A stretch of DNA of 64,000 bases, taken from positions 141,530 through 205,529 of the forward strand of contig NZ_RJVA01000014.1 of the NCBI RefSeq assembly GCF_003751385.1, given 5' to 3'. The translations under genes were made by a program, and so were the position numbers. This stretch comes from Desulfosoma caldarium (GTDB taxonomy: Bacteria > Desulfobacterota > Syntrophobacteria > Syntrophobacterales > DSM-9756). How positions within the stretch are numbered: position 1 is the first letter of the stretch; each line of letters starts with the position of its first letter. Positions 18,496 through 26,262 of this stretch are shown in pieces. A model generated the notes under the pieces. The model was not told the origin of the DNA and did not search any database. It saw only the letters and a list, made by a program, of their open reading frames with translations.

Positions 18496-18828
18496 ATGGA
18501 AGAAAGAGTAGCTAAGCCGGTTCGAGTGCAGAGATGGACGGCCAATCGTAAGAGGGAGATCGTGCTGGACATTCTCAAGGGCCACAAAACCATCGTGGAT
18601 GTGGCACGCGAGCACGATGTCAAACAGAGCGAGATCCAGCAGTGGATCGATACCTTCATTGCCGTCGGGACGCAGGCCCTGAAGGTCCATCCGAGATCCG
18701 CGGAAGCGGTTGAGCAGAAGGAACTGACGCGGCACCGTGAAAAGATTGGTGAACTGGTGCTTCAGATCGAGGTTTTAAAAAAAGCCGAGGCTATTCTCAG
18801 CGAGGAAGAGAGCTCGTTTTACGATTGA
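18496..18828 (+). CDS. IS3-type transposase OrfA (copy 1)
   Basis: A 110-aa helix-turn-helix protein. Helices are visible in NRKREIVLDILKGHKTIVDVA, with the recognition part REHDVKQSEIQQWIDTF, followed by a leucine-rich coiled C-terminus (KIGELVLQIEVLKKAE). The ATG at 18496 follows AGGAGGGGG at 18481-18489. It binds the element ends and works with OrfB. It is nearly identical to the copy 2 protein, which has lost this start codon. Confidence 0.88.
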   Translation: MEERVAKPVRVQRWTANRKREIVLDILKGHKTIVDVAREHDVKQSEIQQWIDTFIAVGTQALKVHPRSAEAVEQKELTRHREKIGELVLQIEVLKKAEAILSEEESSFYD

Positions 18829-18884
18829 AAACGGAGCTAGAAGCCCAGGGGCATAAAGTGAGTTTGCGCAAGGTCGCTGAGTGA

Positions 18885-19658
18885 ATGGGAGTTTGTTGGT
18901 CGACGGTTCACTGCAAGCCTCGAAGGCGCAAACGGGCGGGGGTTGATCGGCAGGTGGAACAAGCCATCTATCAGCTTATCCAGCGTTATCCCCGCTATGG
19001 CTTTGGAAGGATCACCGTCATGCTTCGTCGGCTTACGGGCTTGAATGTCAACAAGAAAAAGACCCAGCGAATCATGCAGCGCAACGGTTGGACCTTGTCT
19101 CAACGTCGTCGAGGCATGCGGCCTCGTGTTCAAAAGAAACCCTCGGTGGCAGAAGGTCCCCATGAGCGGTGGGCAACGGATATGACCCACTTTTTCTGCT
19201 CGGATTCCGGGTGGTGTCATGTGGTTGCGGTGATCGACTGTTGGAACCGGGAGATTGTGGGTTATCGCATCAGCCGGCGACAAAACGCCAAGGTGGCGGA
19301 AGGGCTTTTGAAAGATGCGCTCATTTGCCGGTTTGGACACAATAAAGCCGCCTCCCAGGGGCTTGCCCTCAGAAGTGACAACGGGCTCGTCTTCACGTCG
19401 AAACGTTATCTCAAACTGCTGCGTGCTTGGGGTCTGCGCCCTGAATACATCACTCCCTACAGTCCCCAGAAAAACGGAATGATCGAGCGGTTCATGAGAA
19501 CGCCCAAAGAGGAGTGTATCTGGCTTAACCTGTTTTCGTCCTTTGATGAGGCCAAGGCGATCATCGAGGGCTGGATCCGAGAAGACAACACCGAGAGGCC
19601 GCACCAAGAGTTGGGATACATGAGCCCGGTTGAGTATCGTCACAAACTTGCCGCTTAG
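18885..19658 (+). CDS. IS3-type transposase OrfB, DDE integrase (copy 1)
   Basis: A 257-aa integrase-core protein. The HTH_21-like part is QAIYQLIQRYPRYGFGRIT. The catalytic triad is in WATDMTHFF (Asp), ALRSDNGLVFTS (Asp) and QKNGMIERFMRTPKEECIW (Glu). Upstream, the frame from just after orfA (ELEAQGHKVSLRKVAE) runs into a TGA immediately before the ATG at 18885. Copy 2 has TGG at that spot, so copy 1 probably carries a nonsense mutation that removes the first 20 or so residues of the original OrfB. The core itself is intact, so partial activity is possible. Confidence 0.8.
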   Translation: MGVCWSTVHCKPRRRKRAGVDRQVEQAIYQLIQRYPRYGFGRITVMLRRLTGLNVNKKKTQRIMQRNGWTLSQRRRGMRPRVQKKPSVAEGPHERWATDMTHFFCSDSGWCHVVAVIDCWNREIVGYRISRRQNAKVAEGLLKDALICRFGHNKAASQGLALRSDNGLVFTSKRYLKLLRAWGLRPEYITPYSPQKNGMIERFMRTPKEECIWLNLFSSFDEAKAIIEGWIREDNTERPHQELGYMSPVEYRHKLAA

Positions 19659-19987
19659 CCGGCGAGACGAACGCGGTGCGTCTATCGCTTTTTCCTTAGG
19701 GAACCGCCCCAGTGAAGGCATCGGCCGGAGCGCAACCGCCTTGACAACCCGAAGGGCTTGCCGGCTTTGGGCCTGGTATACTGGGAAAAGGACGAAGGCT
19801 AAATCCCAACGCCTTTTCCTCAGTGCAACTGCCAAAACCGCCTTCCACGCTTCAGGCCCAAAGCCGGTTGTCAAAGCCTGAAGCGAAGGCTGAAGGGTCA
19901 CCTCTCATTGCTCTTGATGCGAACCAAACAAGCCGAGAGCACCGCGTTGGCAATAACGCAAATTTTGGTCTTGATTCCTAGGGGTCA
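19659..19987 (+). other. Non-coding tail of IS copy 1 with long inverted repeat
   Basis: The 329 bases after orfB carry no gene. Within them, 19740-19775 and 19852-19876 are imperfectly inverted: CCGGCTTTGGGCCTG on the left faces CAGGCCCAAAGCCGG on the right, flanked by TTGACAAC and GTTGTCAA, with an 11-base bulge in the left arm. The RNA or single-stranded DNA would fold into a hairpin of about 24 bp with a loop of roughly 75 bases. Copy 2 keeps the same structure, so it belongs to the element. Confidence 0.6.
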
Positions 19988-19995
19988 TTACAAAT

Positions 19996-20211
19996 TTGTT
20001 GTTTATGAATGGACAGGGTGGTAACAGCAAGCACATGTTTTTCGGTATCGAGTTGGGCAATGCAGCTTCAGACACACCGGTATATGAGAACGCCGACCTG
20101 GATTTTCTACCTAGTATGAAAAACGCGGTGTGCAGAAACGTGATAAAAGGATTTCATTTTGAGGACATCTATGAAGCAGCAACTTGGCGAGGAAAAAACT
20201 TGATAAAATAG
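19996..20211 (+). pseudogene. Unrecognised C-terminal gene fragment
   Basis: A 71-codon frame immediately to the right of IS copy 1 (MLFMNGQGGNSKHMFFG to ATWRGKNLIK). It begins 8 bases after the IS end, has no ribosome-binding site of its own, and ends 13 bases before the sulfotransferase gene. It is therefore most likely the 3' end of a gene cut by the IS. It does not look like the usual end of a CDP-glycerol transferase, and I do not recognise the family. A+T-rich codons match the flanking sulfotransferase. Confidence 0.4.
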
Positions 20212-20224
20212 GGGGCTTCCATCA

Positions 20225-21226
20225 ATGCAAATTCTTATCCATATAGGTACGCATAAAACAGCGACAACATTTATTCAAAATATTCTGTGGTTAGAGCGCG
20301 AAGCGCTTTACCATTTTGGTATTTTATATCCTGAAGCTGGGTATTTTAATGGTGCTCACCACAAACTTGGTGATAGCCTAATTAATGATATGGACTGCAA
20401 CGTGATGAAAAAAGTTGTCAATCCAATATTTAATACAATCGCTGATATCCCTTGGTGGCAGGAATTTGTTCAAGAATTGCATGAAAAGCGCCCAGCTAAG
20501 GTTTTGATAAGTAGCGAAGAGTTCGAATGGTATTCGCGTCCCTCCGATCTCGCCAAATTCCTGGCCTCGGCTTTGCCTGGCTATCAAATCAAGATTGCTG
20601 TTTGCTTACGGCCCCAAGAGGAGTACGTTGAGTCGTTGTATCAGGAATTCGTTCGATATTTCAAAGTTCGAGAAACTCGCTCATTGCAGGCGGCATTGGG
20701 GGATATGCGCTTTGCTGACTACGATATTTTACTTGAACGCTGGGCCGCGGCCTTTGGTTGGAGGTCGCTTAAAGTTACGCGATTTGATGACTTGAAAGCT
20801 TCTGGACTTATTGCAGGCTACGTGGATTTTCTGGAACTACCTGTCAGTCTTATACCGCTGTTTGAGAAAAAGCAAAAACAGGCGGTTGATGTCACCAAGA
20901 AGTCGCTCCCAGCGGTCTGCATTGAGTTCCTGCGTTTATGCAACATGATTCCTTTGCCGCCCAATCGCCATAATCGCATAGTGAAGGCACTCTATGACGT
21001 ATCCGAAAGTCTTGTTAAGAAATATGGCCCTAACTGTAAGCGTATTTTGTCCCCGAAGGCTCGCCTGGAGATACGTACTCGTTTTTATGAAAGCAATGAA
21101 CGCGTGCGAAGCCGCTTTTTTCCTAAGGAAGAAAGCCTATTTCCTAGGCAGGATGAGGCTCCACTCACATCCACCGCGTCTATGCAGGACCTCATCCCGT
21201 TGCTTGTGCGGCAAGGCTTGATTTGA
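20225..21226 (+). CDS. Sulfotransferase-like P-loop protein
   Basis: A 333-aa cytosolic protein opening with ILIHIGTHKTATTFIQN, the 5'-phosphosulfate-binding P-loop of PAPS-dependent sulfotransferases (residues 3-19). A later IKIAVCLRPQEEYVESLYQEFV is the usual arginine-containing 3'-phosphate segment (R-P near residue 127). AGGGGG lies about 11 bases before the ATG. The gene is trapped between two same-orientation IS3 copies and is much more A+T rich than the housekeeping genes, both signs of transfer. Sulfation of a surface sugar is the natural guess; the acceptor is unknown. Confidence 0.75.
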   Translation: MQILIHIGTHKTATTFIQNILWLEREALYHFGILYPEAGYFNGAHHKLGDSLINDMDCNVMKKVVNPIFNTIADIPWWQEFVQELHEKRPAKVLISSEEFEWYSRPSDLAKFLASALPGYQIKIAVCLRPQEEYVESLYQEFVRYFKVRETRSLQAALGDMRFADYDILLERWAAAFGWRSLKVTRFDDLKASGLIAGYVDFLELPVSLIPLFEKKQKQAVDVTKKSLPAVCIEFLRLCNMIPLPPNRHNRIVKALYDVSESLVKKYGPNCKRILSPKARLEIRTRFYESNERVRSRFFPKEESLFPRQDEAPLTSTASMQDLIPLLVRQGLI

Positions 21227-21401
21227 CTATTTGACGCTTCGGAAACGTCGTTGCTGTATATAACACTGTATAAGTTTGAACGCAACAAGTTAGTCGATTT
21301 ATGAGTGCACTGCTTGACTATATATTGACCCCGCACTGGACTGGACCAGCAATAAGCAGTAGATTTGGTCAGCAAGAGGGGGGTGCGAGAAGGAAGAAAG
21401 T

Positions 21402-21722
21402 GTGGTTAAGACGGTTCGAGTGCAAAGATGGACGGCCAATCGTAAGAGGGAGATCGTGCTGGACATTCTCAAGGGCCACAAAACCATCGTGGATGTGGCA
21501 CGCGAGCACGATGTCAAACAGAGCGAGATCCAGCAGTGGATCGATACCTTCATTGCCTTCGGGACGCAGGCCCTGAAGGTCAATCCGAAATCCGCGGAAG
21601 CGGTTGAGCAGAAGGAGCTGAAGCGGCACCGTGAAAAGATTGGTGAACTGGTGCTTCAGATCGAGGTTTTAAAAAAAGCCGAGACTATCCTCAACGAGGA
21701 AGAGAGCTCGTTTTACGATTGA
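21402..21722 (+). CDS. IS3-type transposase OrfA (copy 2), start codon altered
   Basis: A 106-aa protein almost identical to copy 1 OrfA from KTVRVQRWTANRKREIV onward. The ATG used in copy 1 corresponds to AAG at 21390-21392 here. The nearest in-frame alternative is the GTG at 21402, which lacks the good spacing to the purine-rich AAGAGGGGGG. The helix-turn-helix and C-terminal coil are intact, but expression is probably reduced. Confidence 0.7.
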   Translation: MVKTVRVQRWTANRKREIVLDILKGHKTIVDVAREHDVKQSEIQQWIDTFIAFGTQALKVNPKSAEAVEQKELKRHREKIGELVLQIEVLKKAETILNEEESSFYD

Positions 21723-22551
21723 GAACGGAGCTAGAAGCCCAGAGGCATAAAGTGAGTTTGCGTAAGGTTGCTGAGTGGGTGGGTTTTTTGGGTCAACGGG
21801 TAACGACAAACCTCGAAAGCGCAAGCCGGCGGGGGTTGCTCGGGGTGTGGAACAAGCCATCTATCAACTTATCCAGCGTTATCCCCGTTATGGCTTTGGA
21901 AAGATCGCCGTCAAGCGTGGTCGGCTTATGGGCTCGATTGTCAACCAGAAAAAGGCCCGTCAAAGCATGCAGCACAAAGCTTGGACCTTGTCTCAACGTC
22001 GTCGAGGCATGCGGCCTCGTGTTTAAAAGAAACCCTCGGTGGCAGAAGGTCCCCATGAGCGGTGGGCAACGGATATGACCCACTTTTTCTGCTCGGATTC
22101 CGGGTGGTGTCATGTGGTTGCCGTGATCGACTGTTGGAACCGGGAGATTGTGGGTTATCGAATCAGCCGGCGACAAAACGCCAAGGTGGCGGAAGGGGCT
22201 TTGGAAGATGCGCTCATTCGCCGATTTGGACACAATAAAGCCGCCTCCCAGGGGCTTGCCCTCAGAAGTGACAACGGGCTCGTCTTCACGTCGAAACGTT
22301 ATCTCAAACTGCTGCGTGCGTGGGGTCTGCGCCCCGAATACATCACCCCCTACACTCCTCAGCAAAACGGAATGATCGAGCGGTTCATGAGAACGCTCAA
22401 AGAGGAGTGTATCTGGCTCAACCTGTTTTCGTCCTTTGATGAGGCCAAGGCGATCATCGAGGGCTGGATCCGAGAATACAACACCGAGAGGCCGCACCAA
22501 GAGTTGGGATACATGAGCCCGGTTGAGTATCGTCATAAACTCGCCGCTTAG
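21722..22551 (+). pseudogene. IS3-type transposase OrfB (copy 2), frameshift plus nonsense
   Basis: Relative to copy 1 there is a net 1-base loss around 21775-21800, which puts KVAEWVGFL and the following KPRKRKPAG in different frames. A TAA replaces CAA near 22024, splitting MRPRV from KKPSVAEGPHERWATDM. The catalytic domain after 22039 is otherwise complete, including the Asp, Asp and Glu blocks and a proper MRTLKEECIW where copy 1 has MRTPKEECIW. No full-length OrfB can be made from this copy. Confidence 0.8.
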
Positions 22552-22950
22552 CCGGCGAAACGAACGCGATGGCTCTATCGCTTTTTCCTTAGGGAACCGC
22601 CCCAGTAAAGGCATTGCCGGAGCGCAACGGCCTTGACAACCCGAAGGGCTTGCCGGCTTTGGGCCTGGTATACTGGAAAAAGGACACAGGCTAAATCCCA
22701 ACGCCTTTTCCTCAGTGCAACCGCCAAAACCGCCTTCCACGCTTCAGGCCCAAAGCCGGTTGTCAAGGCCTGGAGCGAAGGCCAAAGGGTCACCTCTCAT
22801 TGCTCTTGATGCGAACCAAACAAGCCGAGAGCACCGCGTTGGCAATAACGCAAATTTTGGTCTTGATTCCTAGGGGTCATTACAGGACAAACATCGAGCT
22901 CTGAAGGGGCTCCACAGGGTTTCATACCAAAAGAGAGTCAAAGGCATACC

Positions 22951-24252
22951 ATGAACACACCGCGCCTTCTGGTCCTCACCTCCACGTTTCCTCGATGGCA
23001 GCAAGACTGGGAGCCTCGCTTCGTCTATGATCTTTGCCGGCGCCTTGCCGAAACCTTCGAGGTGCATGTGGTCGCACCCCACGCCCGTGGGGCCAGGCGG
23101 CATGAGCGCATGGACGGCATGGAGGTCCATAGGTTTTGTTACTTTCCGGAGAGACTTCAGGACCTCGCCTACCAGGGTGGGATGCTGGAAAAGATAAAGA
23201 AGAAGCCCTGGATACTTATGCAGGTGCCTTTCTTTTTTGCAGCACAGATCTCCCTCGTCCGCCGGCTGACGCGAGACATGCCATTTCACGTCCTGCACGC
23301 CCATTGGATTCTCCCGCAAGGGCTCTGTGCCGTGCTTGCCCAGATGGGCCGGCGTCGTCAGGTGCCCATTTTGTGCACGAGTCACGGCGGCGACCTCTTC
23401 GGTTTGCGAGGCCGTCTTTTTGATGCTGTTCGTCGCTGGGTTTTGGATCGCTCGGCTGCGGTCACCGTGGTTAGCCGCGCCATGGCGGAAAGGATCCGAG
23501 CGTCCGGACTCACAACCCCATGCCACGTGATTCCCATGGGAACGGATCTCACCACGCTTTTTTCCCCGGATCCAAACACACCGCGGCGAAAGGCCGTCAT
23601 CCTTTTTGTGGGAAGGCTTGTGGAAAAGAAGGGGGTGCGCTACCTTCTCGACGCCTTTGGCCATGTCCGACAGGAAATTCCCGATGCCGAGCTCTGGATT
23701 GTGGGTTCCGGTCCCGAGGAAGCGTTCTTGAAAAGCTACGCGGCTTCCATCGCTCCGGTGCGTTCCTCGGATTCCCGCAATCGACCCATGAACCTTTTGG
23801 ATTTTCCGGCAACCCCTGGCCATATCACCTTTTTCGGACCGGTGCCCCACCGGGATCTTCCGGCATTTTACCGTACGGCCACTCTGACGGTGGTTCCTTC
23901 CGTGGTAGCCCGAAGCGGCGACCAGGAGGGCTTGGGGCTCGTCCTGGTGGAAGCCATGGGCTGCGGCTGTCCTGTCATCGCCTCAGATCTTCCCGCCATC
24001 CGCGACGTCATCCGCCCCGGCGAAACGGGTCTGCTCGTTTCACCTGGAAACACACTCGCCCTGGCCGAGGCCATCTCTAACTTTCTTAACAACCCCGAAT
24101 TAATGAAAGCGCTCTCTACCAAGGGGCGTCATCGGGCGTCTGCCCATTTTGACTGGAATCATGTAAAGGAACAGTACACTCGGCTATTCACGGAAGTCAT
24201 TGGAGAATTTTCTATCATTTCATGGGAAAATTCAGAGAACCGGGGGCGATAA
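22951..24252 (+). CDS. GT4 glycosyltransferase
   Basis: A 433-aa GT-B fold enzyme. The N-terminal Rossmann half starts LLVLTSTFPRWQQDWEPRFV and includes HVLHAHWILPQGL and CTSHGGDLFGLRG. The C-terminal donor-binding half starts AVILFVGRLVEKKGVRYLLDAF and holds WIVGSGPEE, VVPSVVARSGDQEGLGLVLVEAM, then GCPVIASDLPAI, the E-x7-E region typical of GT4. AAAGG lies 9 bases before the ATG at 22951. Its promoter may be inside IS copy 2, which ends 71 bases upstream. It belongs with the two downstream genes in a plus-strand cluster for surface glycan assembly. Confidence 0.9.
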   Translation: MNTPRLLVLTSTFPRWQQDWEPRFVYDLCRRLAETFEVHVVAPHARGARRHERMDGMEVHRFCYFPERLQDLAYQGGMLEKIKKKPWILMQVPFFFAAQISLVRRLTRDMPFHVLHAHWILPQGLCAVLAQMGRRRQVPILCTSHGGDLFGLRGRLFDAVRRWVLDRSAAVTVVSRAMAERIRASGLTTPCHVIPMGTDLTTLFSPDPNTPRRKAVILFVGRLVEKKGVRYLLDAFGHVRQEIPDAELWIVGSGPEEAFLKSYAASIAPVRSSDSRNRPMNLLDFPATPGHITFFGPVPHRDLPAFYRTATLTVVPSVVARSGDQEGLGLVLVEAMGCGCPVIASDLPAIRDVIRPGETGLLVSPGNTLALAEAISNFLNNPELMKALSTKGRHRASAHFDWNHVKEQYTRLFTEVIGEFSIISWENSENRGR

Positions 24253-24469
24253 GTCTTTTCTTGGAAAAGCGCCAGCCGCGACATTTGATCGCGCCTCGCG
24301 GCTCTGCTCCAGACCCAAATGGAAAGCGCCTTGTCCGAAAGGACCTTTGGCAAAGCTCACTAATGGAGAAGACATCTTTGGTAAGGCTCTAAAGTCAACG
24401 AATCGAACCGAAAAACTTCCAGAAAGACCTTCATCGCAAAGAGTTTTAAGTTGTTTGTATGAGGAATCC

Positions 24470-25231
24470 ATGAACGACGAGAGGCAACGAAAACCCCACG
24501 CCGTGCTGGACCTTTCAAGCCACCATAAAAAAGCTGAGAAAATAGAGCGTCTTTTAGGGCTCGAACATGGCCACAAGAACCTGCGACTTCTGGAAATCGG
24601 CACCGGATCGGGGGGGATCGCGCACTATTTCGCCCATCACCCGAGCCGGTGCTTCCAGGTCGTCGCCGTGGACGTTGTGGATCAGCGTCGAGTGCACGAT
24701 GGATACATTTTCCAGCGCGTCTCCGGCACGGATCTACCTTATCCAGACAGCAGTTTCGATATTGTTCTCAGCAATCACGTGATTGAGCACGTGGGGGACA
24801 CTTCTGCACAGCTTGCCCATTTGCAAGAGATGCATCGAGTGATGAAGCCGACTGGTGTTGGGTACCTGGCAACTCCCAACCGTTGGATGATGATAGAGCC
24901 ACATTACCGTTTGGCCTTCTTGAGCTGGCTCCCAAAACGACTCAGAAGCCCCTACCTGCGCCTCTGGCAGCGAGGAGACAATTATGACTGCGAGCCCCTT
25001 TCCGTGTCCGCATTGGAAAATCTTCTGAGACAAGCCCAATTTACGTGGGAACATCTGGAGGTACCCGCTCTTCGCGCGCTGGCAACCCTCGAGCAGCCGT
25101 CGCCAATACTGCGCTTTCTATCACGCCTGCCCGATTGGTTGCTATGTTGGTTACAGCCGCTGAGCCCCACATTGATTTGTCGGTTGGCAAAGCCCCAAAA
25201 AGGAATCGGAATGATGGAGGTGTTTCCGTGA
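24470..25231 (+). CDS. Class I SAM-dependent methyltransferase
   Basis: A 253-aa protein with LLEIGTGSGGIAHYFA (SAM-binding loop, about residues 38-53), VVAVDVVDQRRV (ribose-binding Asp) and DLPYPDSSFDIVLSNHVIEHV, the hallmark of Methyltransf_11 enzymes. GAGG 5 bases upstream supports the ATG at 24470; the longer open frame from 24200 is not conserved. The stop overlaps the next start (GTGA at 25228). The C-terminal region RFLSRLPDWLLCWLQPLSPT is hydrophobic and may touch the membrane. It probably methylates a sugar or lipid-linked intermediate. Confidence 0.85.
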   Translation: MNDERQRKPHAVLDLSSHHKKAEKIERLLGLEHGHKNLRLLEIGTGSGGIAHYFAHHPSRCFQVVAVDVVDQRRVHDGYIFQRVSGTDLPYPDSSFDIVLSNHVIEHVGDTSAQLAHLQEMHRVMKPTGVGYLATPNRWMMIEPHYRLAFLSWLPKRLRSPYLRLWQRGDNYDCEPLSVSALENLLRQAQFTWEHLEVPALRALATLEQPSPILRFLSRLPDWLLCWLQPLSPTLICRLAKPQKGIGMMEVFP

Positions 25232-26262
25232 GTCGGCAACCTGCCGTGTGGTTCCCAACCATCCGCTGCGGTACCGGTACCGACGTTTTCACTGTCCGTC
25301 TTGCCGAGGGTTTGAGAAAGCTTGGTCTTCGAGCCGAGATAAGCTGGCTGCCCCATCGGGCCGAATACGCCCCATGGACGGTGCGTATACCCAAACCGCC
25401 GTCCTGGGCCAACCTCGTTCATATCAATTCCTGGCTGCATCCACGCTTTGTGCCCAAAAGGCTTCCCCTCATCGTAACGGTCCATCACAGTATCCATGAC
25501 CCTGCGCAAAGGCCGTATAAAAACTTCCCACGGCACGTGTATCACCGCCACTGGATAAGACCCATTGAAGGTGCGAACATGGCGAGGGCGGAGGCCGTTG
25601 TCGCGGTCAGTCACTTTGTGGCCGGGCAGATTCGAGTCCTTTTTGGCCTTCGGAACGTGATGGTCATTCATAACGGCATCGACACCGACCATGTGTTCAC
25701 CCCATACCTACGCCGCCCAAAACCCCATCGGCCCTTTCGGCTTCTATACGTCGGGAACTGGAAAACGCACAAGGGTGTCGACCTCCTAAAGCCGATCATG
25801 GAAACTTTGGGATCAGACTTTGAGCTGCGCTACACCGCAGACCGCGCCGGTGCTCATGTGCGTTATCGGCTGCCCGCAAACACGCGCTGCCTTGGCCGAC
25901 TCGAGCCGCCGGCGCTGGCCCAAGCCTACCGAGATGCCGACGCCCTGCTTTTCCCCTCCCGCTCGGAAGGACTGGGCCTTGCGGTGATCGAAGCCATGGC
26001 CTGCGGCCTACCCGTCATCGCCTCTTCTCTGCCCCCCGTTATGGAAATCATCACCCATGAACGGCATGGTTTGCTCTGCCAGGGACAGGACGTAGCAGCG
26101 TTTTGTCAGGCAGCGCGGCGGCTGCGCAAAGATGTCGAGCTTTGGAAGGCCCTACGGTTCGCTGCGCGCCAAACAGCGGAAAAGCATTTTTCGCTGGAAA
26201 AACAGGTGGCCGCCTATTGTGCCCTTTATGACCGGGTTCTCGAATCTTCCCCTTTCAGGTGA
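25228..26262 (+). CDS. GT4 glycosyltransferase
   Basis: A 344-aa GT-B enzyme. It has VHINSWLHPRF and VTVHHSIHDPAQRPYKNF in the acceptor half. LLYVGNWKTHKGVDLLKPIM starts the donor half, with LLFPSRSEGLGLAVIEAM and GLPVIASSLPPV. The GTG at 25228 overlaps the methyltransferase stop and has GGAGGT 6 bases upstream, so the pair is translationally coupled. The frame is open further upstream, but only as an overlap with the methyltransferase. The gene ends 8 bases inside the end of the convergent GT2 gene. Confidence 0.88.
   Translation: MSRQPAVWFPTIRCGTGTDVFTVRLAEGLRKLGLRAEISWLPHRAEYAPWTVRIPKPPSWANLVHINSWLHPRFVPKRLPLIVTVHHSIHDPAQRPYKNFPRHVYHRHWIRPIEGANMARAEAVVAVSHFVAGQIRVLFGLRNVMVIHNGIDTDHVFTPYLRRPKPHRPFRLLYVGNWKTHKGVDLLKPIMETLGSDFELRYTADRAGAHVRYRLPANTRCLGRLEPPALAQAYRDADALLFPSRSEGLGLAVIEAMACGLPVIASSLPPVMEIITHERHGLLCQGQDVAAFCQAARRLRKDVELWKALRFAARQTAEKHFSLEKQVAAYCALYDRVLESSPFR

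Larger units (their letters stand above)
18433..19987 (+). mobile_element. IS3-family insertion sequence, copy 1 (about 1,555 bp)
   Basis: Bounded by TGACCCC at 18433 and its inverted form GGGGTCA ending at 19987. The same two ends bound copy 2. It carries an orfA and an orfB transposase plus an unusual non-coding tail of about 330 bp. It sits in the 3' part of the CDP-glycerol transferase gene. No clear target duplication is visible. Both copies are followed by TTACA and preceded by A+T-rich TATAC or TATAT, so the true ends may extend by up to 5 bases. Confidence 0.85.
21326..22879 (+). mobile_element. IS3-family insertion sequence, copy 2 (about 1,554 bp)
   Basis: Same ends (TGACCCC at 21326, GGGGTCA ending 22879), same orientation and nearly the same length as copy 1. 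It is visibly decayed: the orfA start codon is AAG, and orfB has a 1-base deletion and a nonsense codon. The inverted-repeat tail is kept (about 22632-22667 against 22743-22767). It lies 71 bases before the GT4 gene at 22951, whose expression it could influence. Confidence 0.85.

Noticed and set aside
18837..19901. 354-codon open frame antisense to the IS copy 1 transposase
   Set aside because: It is fully antisense to orfB and lacks family features; the corresponding frame in IS copy 2 is shorter (315 codons) and broken in its first third. Best explained by the strand composition of orfB.
18420..19995. Target-site duplications around the IS3 copies
   Set aside because: Left flanks TATAC and TATAT and right flanks TTACA in both copies do not give an exact 3-4 bp duplication under any boundary I tried, so none is claimed.
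22870..23850. 326-codon antisense frame across the GT4 gene
   Set aside because: Antisense shadow of a clear GT4 gene with all its motifs; no domain and no ribosome-binding site.
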